Shown piece after piece: positions 53,674-61,994 of a stretch of DNA of 64,000 bases; within the stretch, counting starts at the first letter, position 1, and the number at the start of each line of letters is the position of its first letter. Position numbers and translations under genes: made by a program. Origin of the DNA: Acinetobacter calcoaceticus (GTDB taxonomy: Bacteria; Pseudomonadota; Gammaproteobacteria; Pseudomonadales; Moraxellaceae); assembly GCF_004345325.1 (NCBI RefSeq), contig NZ_SLVJ01000004.1:62001-126000 (forward strand). Direction: 5' to 3'. The notes below the pieces were generated by a model. The model was given only the letters and a program-made list of their open reading frames with translations, did no database searches and was not told where the DNA came from.

Positions 53674-54375
53674 ATGCTAGCGCTTTATATTGGTAATAAA
53701 AATTATTCGACCTGGTCATTACGTCCATGGTTGGTTTTAACGGTATTTGGCATTGAATTTAAAGAACATTGGTTGAAATTTGATGACTTTAAGTCCAATA
53801 GCCCATTTAAACAGCAAGCCATGGCCTTACACCCGACTGGGAAGGTGCCATTATTACAAGATGGAAATCTCGTCATTGCTGATTCGCTTGCGATTTGCGA
53901 GTATTTGGCTGAGCGATTTCCTGAAAAGCACTTGTGGCCAGCGGATCGGGATGCTCGGGCACGAGCGCGCTCCATTTGTGCTGAGATGCATAGTGGCTTC
54001 AGCAGTATTCGTAATCTATGTCCTATGAATATCGAAGCTGATTTGAGTGAAATTGGACTGGAATTATGGGAGTCAAATGCCCATTTAAATACGGATGTGC
54101 AGCGTATACAAATGATTTGGTCTGAACGACCAGTTCAGGGGGGATTTTTATGTGGCGAACAGTTCAGTATCGCTGATGCATTCTATGCACCGATCATATT
54201 GCGCATGGTTGGCTTTGGTTTACCAATAGACGAAGCCAATCAAGATTATGTACAGCGTGTTTTAGCAGTTCCAGCATTGAAGCAATGGGTCCAGCAAGCC
54301 TGTATGGAGCACTGTTTTGTTGAGATTGATGAACCTTACCGTCAAGATGCTTCAACGCACCGTATGCAATGGTAA
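53674..54375 (+). CDS. Glutathione S-transferase family protein
   Basis: A 233-residue protein. The thioredoxin-like N-terminal domain has YIGNKNYSTWSLRPWLVL (likely catalytic Ser12 or Ser15), HPTGKVPLLQDG (cis-proline) and VIADSLAICEYLAERFPEKH (glutathione-binding Asp-Ser). The helical C-terminal domain has FSIADAFYAPIILRM. It conjugates glutathione to electrophiles or has a related role; the substrate is unknown. Its last 24 bp overlap the convergent diguanylate cyclase gene. Confidence 0.85.
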   Translation: MLALYIGNKNYSTWSLRPWLVLTVFGIEFKEHWLKFDDFKSNSPFKQQAMALHPTGKVPLLQDGNLVIADSLAICEYLAERFPEKHLWPADRDARARARSICAEMHSGFSSIRNLCPMNIEADLSEIGLELWESNAHLNTDVQRIQMIWSERPVQGGFLCGEQFSIADAFYAPIILRMVGFGLPIDEANQDYVQRVLAVPALKQWVQQACMEHCFVEIDEPYRQDASTHRMQW

Positions 54376-55551
54376 ATTGTGATCATAGGCTTGTATTTGA
54401 TCTCGCCCCTGTTGCTTGGCACGATAGAGGGCTTGATCTGCATAACGAATGATCTGTTCAATGTCGTAATTTGATTCAGACGTTGCTATACCAAAACTTG
54501 CAGTTAATTGGATATACTCTGCGGCATTAATTTGAATCTTTACATCTTTAATCGATTGGCGGCAACGCTCTGCAATTTCGATCGTTTTGATAACCAAAGT
54601 ATCCTGCAATAAGATGATAAATTCCTCACCCCCAAATCGCGCCACCATATCGCTTTCTCGTACATTTTTTGCTAAAACTGCGGCGATTTGTTTGAGTGCC
54701 TCATCACCTGTGCTATGGCCATATTGATCATTAATATTTTTAAAATGATCTAAATCCAGAATAATAATGGCATATTTCTTTTTCGAATTATGAATCAATC
54801 GCATATGTTGATTAAAGCTGCGACGATTGTATAGATTGGTGAGTGGGTCGATCTGGCTGAGTTTTTCAATGATCGACTCGCGATAACGCCATTGCATCAA
54901 CAGCACTTCACAGAGTATTAGGCTCATCATTAAAATCGGAACGATAAAAAAAGTCATACTACTTACCCAAAATTTACTATCGAATGGGTACTGATACATC
55001 AGATCGATACTAAATATTGGTGCATAAGGCAGGTTCTTATTAACCGTAAAATAGCCTAATGAAATAAGTGCGGAAGTTGCTAAAAGCAGCGGTGGATAAA
55101 CAATTTTTCGTTCGAAGAGCAGAAGACCTATTCCTGAAATACAAATATAACCTGTAATTGTCGCAGGGCTAAAAATACCAATCACATAGCCATCTCGGAA
55201 GAAAGTCAACACAAAAACGCTAATGATAATATATGGAAAATTTCGTTCAGCCCATTTGCGCCCAGTGAATACAGCACAAGGGATGATCAATAGTGCCAAA
55301 CAGAGTAGGGAAAATGCATTCAATATCAACTGGAATTTCAGCATGGGTAAATTCACCCACTGCCAGAGTTCAGGTGTTTGGAATACATATATTTTCCAAA
55401 CAATCCAGAGGATATGAGCGCCACAGGCCAAGGCCAAAATTAATATGCATTTACGTAAGTTTGACCAACTCATGATGATATTATTTTGCATGAGAAATTG
55501 TAGATTTTTCATGTTAAAAATACTATTTCTTTTGGTGGTTTGTATGTGCAT
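54352..55551 (-). CDS. Membrane-bound diguanylate cyclase
   Basis: About 399 residues. Six or so membrane segments fill residues ~30-225, followed by a GGDEF domain: IDPLTNLYNRRSFNQHM, ALIILDLDHFKNINDQYGHS-type text and the intact active site ARFGGEEFIILL. An RxxD inhibitory site (RESD) stands five residues before GGEEF, so feedback by c-di-GMP is likely. It makes c-di-GMP. ATGs at 55551, 55512 and 55473 are all possible starts and none has a clear ribosome site. It overlaps the GST gene end by 24 bp. Confidence 0.85.
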   Translation of the reverse strand: MHIQTTKRNSIFNMKNLQFLMQNNIIMSWSNLRKCILILALACGAHILWIVWKIYVFQTPELWQWVNLPMLKFQLILNAFSLLCLALLIIPCAVFTGRKWAERNFPYIIISVFVLTFFRDGYVIGIFSPATITGYICISGIGLLLFERKIVYPPLLLATSALISLGYFTVNKNLPYAPIFSIDLMYQYPFDSKFWVSSMTFFIVPILMMSLILCEVLLMQWRYRESIIEKLSQIDPLTNLYNRRSFNQHMRLIHNSKKKYAIIILDLDHFKNINDQYGHSTGDEALKQIAAVLAKNVRESDMVARFGGEEFIILLQDTLVIKTIEIAERCRQSIKDVKIQINAAEYIQLTASFGIATSESNYDIEQIIRYADQALYRAKQQGRDQIQAYDHNLPLHTVR

Positions 55552-55921
55552 TTGAATTAAACCAAACTTATCTATTGTTAAACTAAGCCCTAGTCGCAAA
55601 GTTTAAGGTTACTTGTACTTTTGTAATCACTTTTGGCATCGGATCAAATATTAAATGTTTTCCCCAAAATTTCCAATGCTATAAGTTATTAATTTTAAAG
55701 GTTAATGGTTAGATAGTCTTAAGATGTAACATTGACCAAGCTTTATATTATGTTGTTGATCTATGATGTGCAAGGTGCTTGGCATAAAGCCAAGCCCTCA
55801 TTTGTAATTCGATATGTGTAATCTAAGATCAGTGTGGAATGAATCAACAGCAATAAGTTGATTGAAGTTCAGTGTATTTAGGATCGGTCAAGTTCGAATG
55901 TACTTGCTATGAGTCGAAGGA
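55552..55921. other. Gap between esterase and diguanylate cyclase genes
   Basis: 370 bp, AT-rich, no gene seen. A perfect hairpin GCTTGGC-ATAAA-GCCAAGC (55777-55795) stands in the middle, with no U-run on either strand. Confidence 0.4.
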
Positions 55922-56830
55922 TTAACTGCGATCCACCTTGTGTGCAAATTCGGCTAGATCTGCAATCGAATGTTTTGCTTGATCAAACCAAGCACTGAAC
56001 ATTTGAAAGTTATGCCACATGCCGGTATAGAGTTTAAATGTTACTTTTACACCCGCCGCTTTGGCTTTGGCTTCAAAGCGAGTTGCATCATTGAGGAGTA
56101 TTTCTTTAGAACCCACTTGGACCAGTGTGGGTGGTAAGCCTGTAAAGTCACCATATAAGGGGGAGAGTTGAGGTATAGAGCGATCTACTTCTTGACCAAC
56201 ATAATAATCAATACCCGTTTCTAAGGCTTCGATAGACAATAAGGCATCGTGCTTTTGATTGAAGCGCAATGACTCACTACTCAAGGTCAGATCTAAAAAA
56301 GGCGACATTAAAATCAATGCACTTGGCATTTGCGCTGGATTTTGCTCCTTGAGGCGTAAGGCCAAAGCCAAAGCTAGATTTGCACCACAAGAGTCGCCTG
56401 AGAGAATAATGTCTTTGGGCTGAATACCTTGCTCAAGCAAATTTTGATAGACATCGTAAATTGCTTCAGTCGCTTCAGGGTAGCGATGTTCCGGTGCTAA
56501 AGGATAATCTATATGCAAAACTTGCATTTGAGTTCGTAGCGCAATTTCAGATAAAAAAGTGCGATGGGTATTGAGGGAACCTAGAAAAAATGCGCCACCA
56601 TGAATGTGAAAAATCATTTGTGTCGATTGCGGTTGTGGTTTGATTTCTTCGGCGTAAATACCCGCAATTCGAATACTGCGAATGTCGACACCTTTTACTT
56701 TTGGAAAAACCTTGGTTAATTGTTCCAAAGCAAAACGTAGTGGTGTAGGCGGTATAGCTAAACGACTTGGAAAACGTACACTGGATTTTAAAATACTTTC
56801 AGTGAGGTATTGTTTAAGTGCATGATTCAT
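55922..56830 (-). CDS. Acetyl esterase / HSL-family hydrolase
   Basis: A 302-residue alpha/beta-hydrolase of the hormone-sensitive-lipase group. The oxyanion motif is MIFHIHGGAFFLGSLNTHRT, the nucleophile motif is ILSGDSCGANLALALALRL, and the acid and histidine are in LPPTLVQVGSKEILLNDATR and YTGMWHNFQMFS. No signal peptide, so cytoplasmic. It acts on short acyl esters. It is monocistronic. Confidence 0.87.
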   Translation of the reverse strand: MNHALKQYLTESILKSSVRFPSRLAIPPTPLRFALEQLTKVFPKVKGVDIRSIRIAGIYAEEIKPQPQSTQMIFHIHGGAFFLGSLNTHRTFLSEIALRTQMQVLHIDYPLAPEHRYPEATEAIYDVYQNLLEQGIQPKDIILSGDSCGANLALALALRLKEQNPAQMPSALILMSPFLDLTLSSESLRFNQKHDALLSIEALETGIDYYVGQEVDRSIPQLSPLYGDFTGLPPTLVQVGSKEILLNDATRFEAKAKAAGVKVTFKLYTGMWHNFQMFSAWFDQAKHSIADLAEFAHKVDRS

Positions 56831-56996
56831 CTTTTATATCTACCTATACGCAAGATTTACAGTTGTTTTTAGGATTAAAGTTTGGGATTTACAGCGAAGA
56901 AAGCTAAGCGTACACTAATTAGTCACAATCAAAAATTGCTAATTTGTTGAGAGTTTTTGATACTATAGAATTCAAATACGACTAGGGAAATCAAAA

Positions 56997-57428
56997 ATGA
57001 AAAAAATTGTACTTGCACTCGGTTTACTCACTACAGCAATGTTTGCCAATGCAGCAGATCCTTTAAATGGTACGGTATGGAAAACCATCGATGATGAAAC
57101 TAAACAACCTAAAGCATTGGTTAAATTTACTGAGCAAAAAAATGGAACCTTAACTGCAACGATCCAAAGCATACTTGCACCAGGTGAAGAAAACTCTTGT
57201 ACTAAATGTGAAGGTCCGTATAAAAACAAATCGCTGAAAGGCGTCAATATTGTTCAAAATTTAAAAAATGTTGGTGGCAACAGTTATGACGGTGGTACGA
57301 TTTTAGATCCTAAAAATGGTAAATCTTATAAACTCAAAGGTGAACTTGCGGGCAATAAGTTAAACCTTCGTGGTTATATTGGTGTGTCGTTGATCGGTCG
57401 TAACCAAACTTGGATTCGTGCGAACTAA
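56997..57428 (+). CDS. DUF2147 domain protein, exported
   Basis: A 143-residue protein with a signal peptide ending ANA (residue ~19). The mature part reads DPLNGTVWKTIDDETKQPKA, ENSCTKCEGPYKNKSLKGVN, GTILDPKNGKSYKLKGELAG, NKLNLRGYIGVSLIGRNQTW, which is the DUF2147 lipocalin-like pattern. The family's role is unknown. The CTKC cysteine pair may form a disulfide. It is monocistronic with its own terminator. Confidence 0.85.
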   Translation: MKKIVLALGLLTTAMFANAADPLNGTVWKTIDDETKQPKALVKFTEQKNGTLTATIQSILAPGEENSCTKCEGPYKNKSLKGVNIVQNLKNVGGNSYDGGTILDPKNGKSYKLKGELAGNKLNLRGYIGVSLIGRNQTWIRAN

Positions 57429-57467
57429 GACTTGTCAAGTTATTGATTTTCAGCCTTATAGATCGTT

Positions 57468-57494
57468 AAAACCCAGTCAATTTGACTGGGTTTT
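57468..57494. terminator. Bidirectional terminator
   Basis: AAAACCCAGTCAA and TTGACTGGGTTTT form a 13-bp inverted repeat between the convergent DUF2147 and ArsC-like genes, followed by ATT on both sides. Confidence 0.75.
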
Positions 57495-57517
57495 ATTATC
57501 TGGAGCAGCATTAAAGT

Positions 57518-57865
57518 TTATTTTAAACTACGGTATATCTCTTCATCAAAACCAACAATGAAACCTTGGGCACTATGTAGTACTGGACGTTTGATCATGC
57601 TGCTGTATGTGCTGAGCGTTTCCAATAAATTATCTGTGTTTTCGAGCGCCGTGGCTTGCTGCTCAGGCGACAGTTTTTTCCAAGTGGTGCCTTTTTTATT
57701 GAGAATGACATCTTGACCTAATTCTTCTAACCATACTTTTAAGGTGTCTTTATCAATGCCCAGTTTTTTATAATCATGGAACTCATAAGGTAAATTTAGC
57801 TCATTTAAAAGATCAAAAGCTTTTTTCATTGAACTGCAATTTTTAATACCATAAATTTTCAGCAT
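57518..57865 (-). CDS. ArsC/Spx-family protein (YffB-like)
   Basis: A 115-residue thioredoxin-fold protein. It begins LKIYGIKNCSSMKKAFDLLN, with a single active-site cysteine, and has YEFHDYKKLGIDKDTLKVWL, NKKGTTWKKLSPEQQATALE and MIKRPVLHSAQGFIVGFDEE. These fit the ArsC-like YffB group, whose role is unclear, rather than true arsenate reductase; no ars genes are near. The ATG at 57865 is the natural start, 17 codons after an in-frame upstream start. Confidence 0.83.
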   Translation of the reverse strand: MLKIYGIKNCSSMKKAFDLLNELNLPYEFHDYKKLGIDKDTLKVWLEELGQDVILNKKGTTWKKLSPEQQATALENTDNLLETLSTYSSMIKRPVLHSAQGFIVGFDEEIYRSLK

Positions 57866-58142
57866 AATATGACCTACACGGGTATTTAAATGTATTGAAT
57901 GTGCAGAGGTTAGCAAAATACTGGCGCTAACTGTAGTTTAAAGTATAAATTAATTTTTGAAGGCTGGGGCTTTCATGAAACTGTAACCTTAACTTGTGAC
58001 AATACGCAGCAAGAACAAAATCTTAATCTAAAATTTTTGATTATAAATAAGATGTAAAAACTCATAAGCAAGAATGACTTAATACCTAATGATAAAAAAT
58101 AATACTACTGAGCATAACCTTTATTAAAATAATAATTTTGAC

Positions 58143-58194
58143 ATAATAAAATTGAGAAACCCGCATTCAATCATCCTGATTATGCGGGTCTCAA
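58143..58194 (-). terminator. Terminator of the candidate regulatory RNA
   Basis: On the minus strand TTGAGA..TCTCAA and CCCGCAT..ATGCGGG nest into a long stem, whose loop holds AATC-AGGAT-GATT, followed by TTTTATTAT. Confidence 0.75.
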
Positions 58195-58310
58195 TATAAC
58201 GTCCAATGTCACATCCCTGGAAAATAAATATAAAAACTATTTATTTTCAATACGTCCTACGGCGTCCTATCCCTTTGCTGTCATCCTGACAATGTCCCTG
58301 TGCCGTGAGT
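58145..58310 (-). ncRNA. Candidate CsrA/RsmA-sequestering small RNA (CsrB/RsmZ-like)
   Basis: On the minus strand this ~165-nt block contains eight GGA triplets between 58297 and 58174, where about two would be expected by chance; seven follow the CsrA-type pattern AGGA or AGGGA (CAGGGACA, CAGGATGA, AAAGGGATAGGACG, TAGGACG, CAGGGATG, CAGGATGA). Two lie in hairpin loops: TGTC-AGGAT-GACA and AATC-AGGAT-GATT. A 10-bp AU hairpin (AAAATAAATA / TATTTATTTT) separates the two halves. It ends in a good terminator whose loop carries the last AGGAT. No open frame fits. A TATTAA-like -10 lies near 58310. These are the hallmarks of Csr/Rsm RNAs; the exact 5' end is a guess. Confidence 0.62.
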
Positions 58311-58382
58311 TAATAATGCCCTGATTGGGGGTGAATAAACATACGTTAACGCGCCAAGCATTGTGAGAAAAATACACATATT

Positions 58383-58402
58383 AAGTGAACAACTGTTCAC
58401 TT
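58383..58402. promoter_or_regulatory. 20-bp inverted repeat upstream of the candidate RNA
   Basis: AAGTGAACAACTGTTCACTT consists of perfect 9-bp arms around AC. It lies ~85 bp upstream of the candidate RNA start and 7 bp after the xthA stop. Activator sites for Rsm RNAs (GacA boxes) also sit upstream as inverted repeats of about 18 bp, but this sequence is not the published Pseudomonas consensus. It could instead be the 3' hairpin of xthA; no U-run follows. Confidence 0.45.
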
Positions 58403-58408
58403 GATATT

Positions 58409-59233
58409 TCAAGTTTCAACCAAATAGTCAATAATCACGGGTGCATGGTCGCTATACCATTCTTCACGATAGACCCAAGCATTCACAGTGCGGGGTTTCC
58501 AATCGGGAGAGCAGGCGTGATAGTCGATTCGCCATCCAACGTTGTTGGCGCGTGCTTGGCCACGGTTTGACCACCATGAATACACCTCTGCTTCTTTACG
58601 GACTTCGCGAAAGGTATCTACATAACCGAGGTCATCATAGATGTGATCCAACCATGCACGCTCATGCGGTAGGCAGCCTGAAGATTTTTGATTGCCTGCC
58701 CAATTTTTGATATCGATGCGCTTATGGACGATGTTGTAATCACCACACACAATGATCGATTTATTATCATCGCGCCATTGTTTCAAAATTTGCTGATATT
58801 GCTCAAGAAAGTGCTCTTTACGCTGTTGAGCTTCATCTCCTGATGAGCCCGAAGGTAGATATAACGAACAGATATGTACGTTTTGCTCTAGACCGAGATC
58901 AAATTCTGCTGAGATAAAGCGCCCTTGAGAATCGGCTAAGTCAAACCCCAAGCCATCTTGAATTGAAACAAAAGGGAGTCGGCTATAAATTGCGGTACCT
59001 GCATAACCTGCACGTTCAGCTGGAAATAGGTGAGTGTGCCAACCTTCAGGCTTAAATTTATCAGTCCATTGGGCATGAGTGATACGACTTTCTTGCATAC
59101 ACACCACATCGGCTTCGGATTTTTCCAACCATTCCAATAACCCTTTACTGACTGAAGAACGTAATCCATTTACGTTGATCGAAACGACTCTTAAAATTTT
59201 TTGATCACTAGAATAGCTACTCTTTGGTATCAT
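58409..59233 (-). CDS. xthA: Exodeoxyribonuclease III / AP endonuclease family
   Basis: A 274-residue member of the ExoIII/EEP family. Key residues are in LRVVSINVNGLRSS (Asn), VVCMQESRIT (metal Glu), CSLYLPSGSSGDE (Tyr), IIVCGDYNIVHKRIDIKNW (Asp, Asn) and the final EEWYSDHAPVIIDY (Asp-His). It cuts DNA at abasic sites and trims 3' ends during base-excision repair. It is divergent from pyrE, 39 bp apart. The start is the ATG at 59233. Confidence 0.92.
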   Translation of the reverse strand: MIPKSSYSSDQKILRVVSINVNGLRSSVSKGLLEWLEKSEADVVCMQESRITHAQWTDKFKPEGWHTHLFPAERAGYAGTAIYSRLPFVSIQDGLGFDLADSQGRFISAEFDLGLEQNVHICSLYLPSGSSGDEAQQRKEHFLEQYQQILKQWRDDNKSIIVCGDYNIVHKRIDIKNWAGNQKSSGCLPHERAWLDHIYDDLGYVDTFREVRKEAEVYSWWSNRGQARANNVGWRIDYHACSPDWKPRTVNAWVYREEWYSDHAPVIIDYLVET

Positions 59234-59272
59234 GCGCAGTCATAACCTCATGTATGAATTTTGGAGCACCCC

Positions 59273-59926
59273 ATGACTTCACCCGCTCAGTTTAATCCGC
59301 AAGCTTTTATCGAACTCGCCCTTTCACGTGGCGTACTTAAATTTGGGGAGTTTACGTTAAAATCTGGACGTGTCAGTCCCTATTTTTTTAATGCAGGTTT
59401 GCTCAACGATGGTGAAGCATTATCGCTTTTAGCTCAAGGATATGCTGACAAGTTAACACAATGTAACAACGTAGAGGTGATTTTTGGGCCTGCTTATAAA
59501 GGCATTCCATTTGTTGCGGCAACTGCTGTTGCCTTGTCTCAAGGCCATAATTTAAGTGTGCCTTGGGGTTTTAACCGCAAAGAAGCCAAAGATCATGGCG
59601 AAGGCGGTGTATTGGTTGGTGCTGCCGTTGCAGGGAAAAAAGTATGGATCATTGATGATGTCATCACTGCAGGTACCGCAATCCGTGAAGTGGTAGATAT
59701 CCTCAAAGCATCGGGTGCAACCATTGCAGGTGTATTGGTGGCCTTGGATCGCCAAGAGCGTGGGCAAGGACAACTTTCAGCGATCCAAGAAGTGCAACAA
59801 GAACTTGAAATACCTGTACATGCATTGGTGACCATGCAAGATTTAATGGGTTACCTTGAACAAAAAGGTGAGCATGAAGCATTGGCAAATATGCAGGCCT
59901 ATCGTCGCAAGTACGGTATAAAATAA
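59273..59926 (+). CDS. pyrE: Orotate phosphoribosyltransferase
   Basis: A 217-residue enzyme that adds ribose-5-phosphate to orotate in UMP synthesis. It has [40 protein letters not shown], the PRPP motif [20 protein letters not shown] and [13 protein letters not shown]. The ATG at 59273 follows TTGGAG; an upstream in-frame TTG overlaps this site. It is monocistronic and divergent from xthA. Confidence 0.95.
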   Translation: MTSPAQFNPQAFIELALSRGVLKFGEFTLKSGRVSPYFFNAGLLNDGEALSLLAQGYADKLTQCNNVEVIFGPAYKGIPFVAATAVALSQGHNLSVPWGFNRKEAKDHGEGGVLVGAAVAGKKVWIIDDVITAGTAIREVVDILKASGATIAGVLVALDRQERGQGQLSAIQEVQQELEIPVHALVTMQDLMGYLEQKGEHEALANMQAYRRKYGIK

Positions 59927-59936
59927 TCAGTAAATT

Positions 59937-59971
59937 CATTATCGGAAAGCACTATCAGCTCTCCGATAATG
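59937..59971 (+). other. Hairpin just after pyrE
   Basis: CATTATCGGA and TCCGATAATG, with an inner AGC/GCT pair, form a strong stem 11 bp after the pyrE stop. There is no U-run, so it may be a Rho-dependent or RNA-stability element rather than a classical terminator. Confidence 0.55.
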
Positions 59972-60043
59972 AGAATTGCCTAAGCTATGGAAGGCTATTA
60001 AAATCAACGTTTAAATCTCGGTTTATTCTGGATACGATCATTC

Positions 60044-60562
60044 ATGTTAGTTTTGATTGTTGTTGTCATTGTATTGGTGCTGGGTTTTGTCTTGGTACAA
60101 CGAATAGATCAAGGTCGATGGCATCGCTATCAATTTGAAAGAGATATTTTTTTTCGCAATCATCCCTATCAATATGTTGGCAATGAGCAATTCGAACAGC
60201 AATTGCTGATCTCAAAACCTGCACAACGCAAACTCATCAATGATTTTATGTGGAAAAATGATCAACAGGTGATTTATAAAAAGGTGTTGGTTTTACGAGA
60301 AATAGAGCAACAACAGCGTACTACTGTAAAAGTCATCATTCGTGAATTGACATTGGGTTATGTTGAACAGGATTATGCTGCAAGCCTGTGTCAGCAACTG
60401 CAATCTACTGATTTTGAAATCGGACGCCCTATTGAGGTTCTGGCTGAATTTACTTTGGCAACCCGAAAAGATCAGCTTTATGTCAGTCACATCAAATTGG
60501 ACCTGCCGTTTGATCCAAGACAGGTGAAATTGCATTTATTAGATGCAACAAAAGAAAAATAA
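60044..60562 (+). CDS. Membrane-anchored protein of unknown function
   Basis: A 172-residue protein with one N-terminal membrane helix (residues ~2-18, LVLIVVVIVLVLGFVLV) and a soluble part of alternating charged and hydrophobic residues (YKKVLVLREIEQQQRTTVKV, IIRELTLGYVEQDYA, LYVSHIKLDLPFDPRQVKLH). No family is recognised. It is separate from pyrE (117 bp) and gshB (177 bp). Confidence 0.65.
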   Translation: MLVLIVVVIVLVLGFVLVQRIDQGRWHRYQFERDIFFRNHPYQYVGNEQFEQQLLISKPAQRKLINDFMWKNDQQVIYKKVLVLREIEQQQRTTVKVIIRELTLGYVEQDYAASLCQQLQSTDFEIGRPIEVLAEFTLATRKDQLYVSHIKLDLPFDPRQVKLHLLDATKEK

Positions 60563-60739
60563 ATACTACTGTCACATGAGTACCAAAGGCCATTTACGTA
60601 GAAAAAGAAACTTTAGAACGATGCTCTTTTATGAAAAAAGCAGAAATTGATGGATGGCAACATTTTCTAAATTTGAGTAAAACTGTTAAAAATCTCCGCT
60701 ATACTCAATCAGATTTAAAAAAATGAGTAGAGCTAAGCT

Positions 60740-61681
60740 ATGCGCGTACTGGTTGTGATGGATCCCATCGAAAACGTAAATCTTAAAAAAGATTCAACGA
60801 TGGCTATGCTTTGGGCCGCAGCACGCCGTGGCCATGAATTGGGTTATGTATTGCAACATGATCTGTATATCGATCAAGGTAAAGCCTTTGGTTTGATTGC
60901 GCCGCTCAAGGTGTTCGAAGATTACGACCACTATTACGAGTTGGGTGAAAAACAAAAGCAGTCTATCGCTGACTATGATGTGGTGTTGATGCGTAAAGAT
61001 CCGCCATTTGATATGAACTTTGTTTATAGCACCTATATCTTGGAGCAAGCTGAGCGTGAAGGTGCATGGATCATTAATAAACCGCAAAGTTTGCGTGACT
61101 GTAATGAAAAGCTATTTGCCACTCAATTTCCAGATCTACAAGTGCCGACCTTGGTCACATCACAACAAAGCCTGATTCGTGAGTTTTTGCAGCAACACGG
61201 TGATGTAATCGTCAAACCTTTAGATGGTATGGGCGGAACGGGGATTTTTCGTCTCCAGCATAATGGTATTAACATCGGTTCAACCTTAGAAATGCTGACT
61301 GGATATGGCACTCTACCGATCATGGCGCAACGTTATATCCCCGAAATTGTCGATGGCGATAAGCGTATTTTGATCATCAATGGTGAGGCCGTACCTTTTT
61401 GCTTGGCACGTATCCCTCAAAATGGTGAGGTGCGCGGGAATTTGGCTGCGGGCGGATTAGGTGAGGCGCGACCATTAACTGAAAACGATAAAAAAATTGC
61501 AGCGCAAGTCGGACCATTTTTAAAAGAAAAAGGGCTGGTATTTGTTGGTCTCGATGTCATCGGTGAATATGTGACTGAGATCAATGTCACTAGTCCAACC
61601 TGTATTCGTGAGATTGATGCACAGTTCAACACGTCAATTGCAGATGATCTATTTGATGTACTTGAAGCAGGCCGACCTTAA
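60740..61681 (+). CDS. gshB: Glutathione synthetase
   Basis: A 313-residue ATP-grasp enzyme that joins gamma-glutamylcysteine and glycine. It has VVMDPIENVNLKKDSTMAML, VLMRKDPPFDMNFVYSTYIL, VIVKPLDGMGGTGIFRL, GDKRILIINGEAVPFCLARI and VTEINVTSPTCIREID. Length is normal. It completes the pathway begun by gshA at 42.7 kb. Confidence 0.95.
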   Translation: MRVLVVMDPIENVNLKKDSTMAMLWAAARRGHELGYVLQHDLYIDQGKAFGLIAPLKVFEDYDHYYELGEKQKQSIADYDVVLMRKDPPFDMNFVYSTYILEQAEREGAWIINKPQSLRDCNEKLFATQFPDLQVPTLVTSQQSLIREFLQQHGDVIVKPLDGMGGTGIFRLQHNGINIGSTLEMLTGYGTLPIMAQRYIPEIVDGDKRILIINGEAVPFCLARIPQNGEVRGNLAAGGLGEARPLTENDKKIAAQVGPFLKEKGLVFVGLDVIGEYVTEINVTSPTCIREIDAQFNTSIADDLFDVLEAGRP

Positions 61682-61994
61682 GTTGCTTTTATGAGCGCCA
61701 AGTAAATCGCAGTATGTTAAAAAAGAGCCAGATTAAGGCTCTTTTTTAAGTTTGAATTGCTGAAATAATCAATGAATTTTTGATAAAAATGGATTTCACT
61801 AAATTGAATTCAATTTTAAGTTAAATTACCTGCATTAAAATATTAAAATGTCTTTTAATTTTCAAATATTTAGTAGAATTTAGATCAGTTGGTGAAAAAA
61901 AGTAAATAAACTTTTCTGACGTGGTCATTTGCGATTACAATTGTGTCTTTTAAAATAGACCTTTCACATTTTTATTGCATTGAAGAATTAAGCC
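61682..61994. other. Gap between gshB and murG
   Basis: 313 bp. The left part has the gshB terminator (61719-61747); the rest is very AT-rich and must hold the murG-murC promoter. No gene or further repeat was seen. Confidence 0.4.
61719..61747 (+). terminator. gshB terminator
   Basis: AAAAAAGAGCC and GGCTCTTTTTT around a seven-base loop, T-run at the end, 38 bp after the gshB stop. Confidence 0.85.

Larger units (their letters stand above)
57866..58408. other. Gene-free block with a candidate regulatory RNA
   Basis: 543 bp without a protein gene. The left part (57866-58140) is plain AT-rich DNA. The right part holds the candidate Csr/Rsm-type RNA (58145-58310, minus strand), its terminator and a 20-bp inverted repeat next to the xthA stop. 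Confidence 0.5.
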
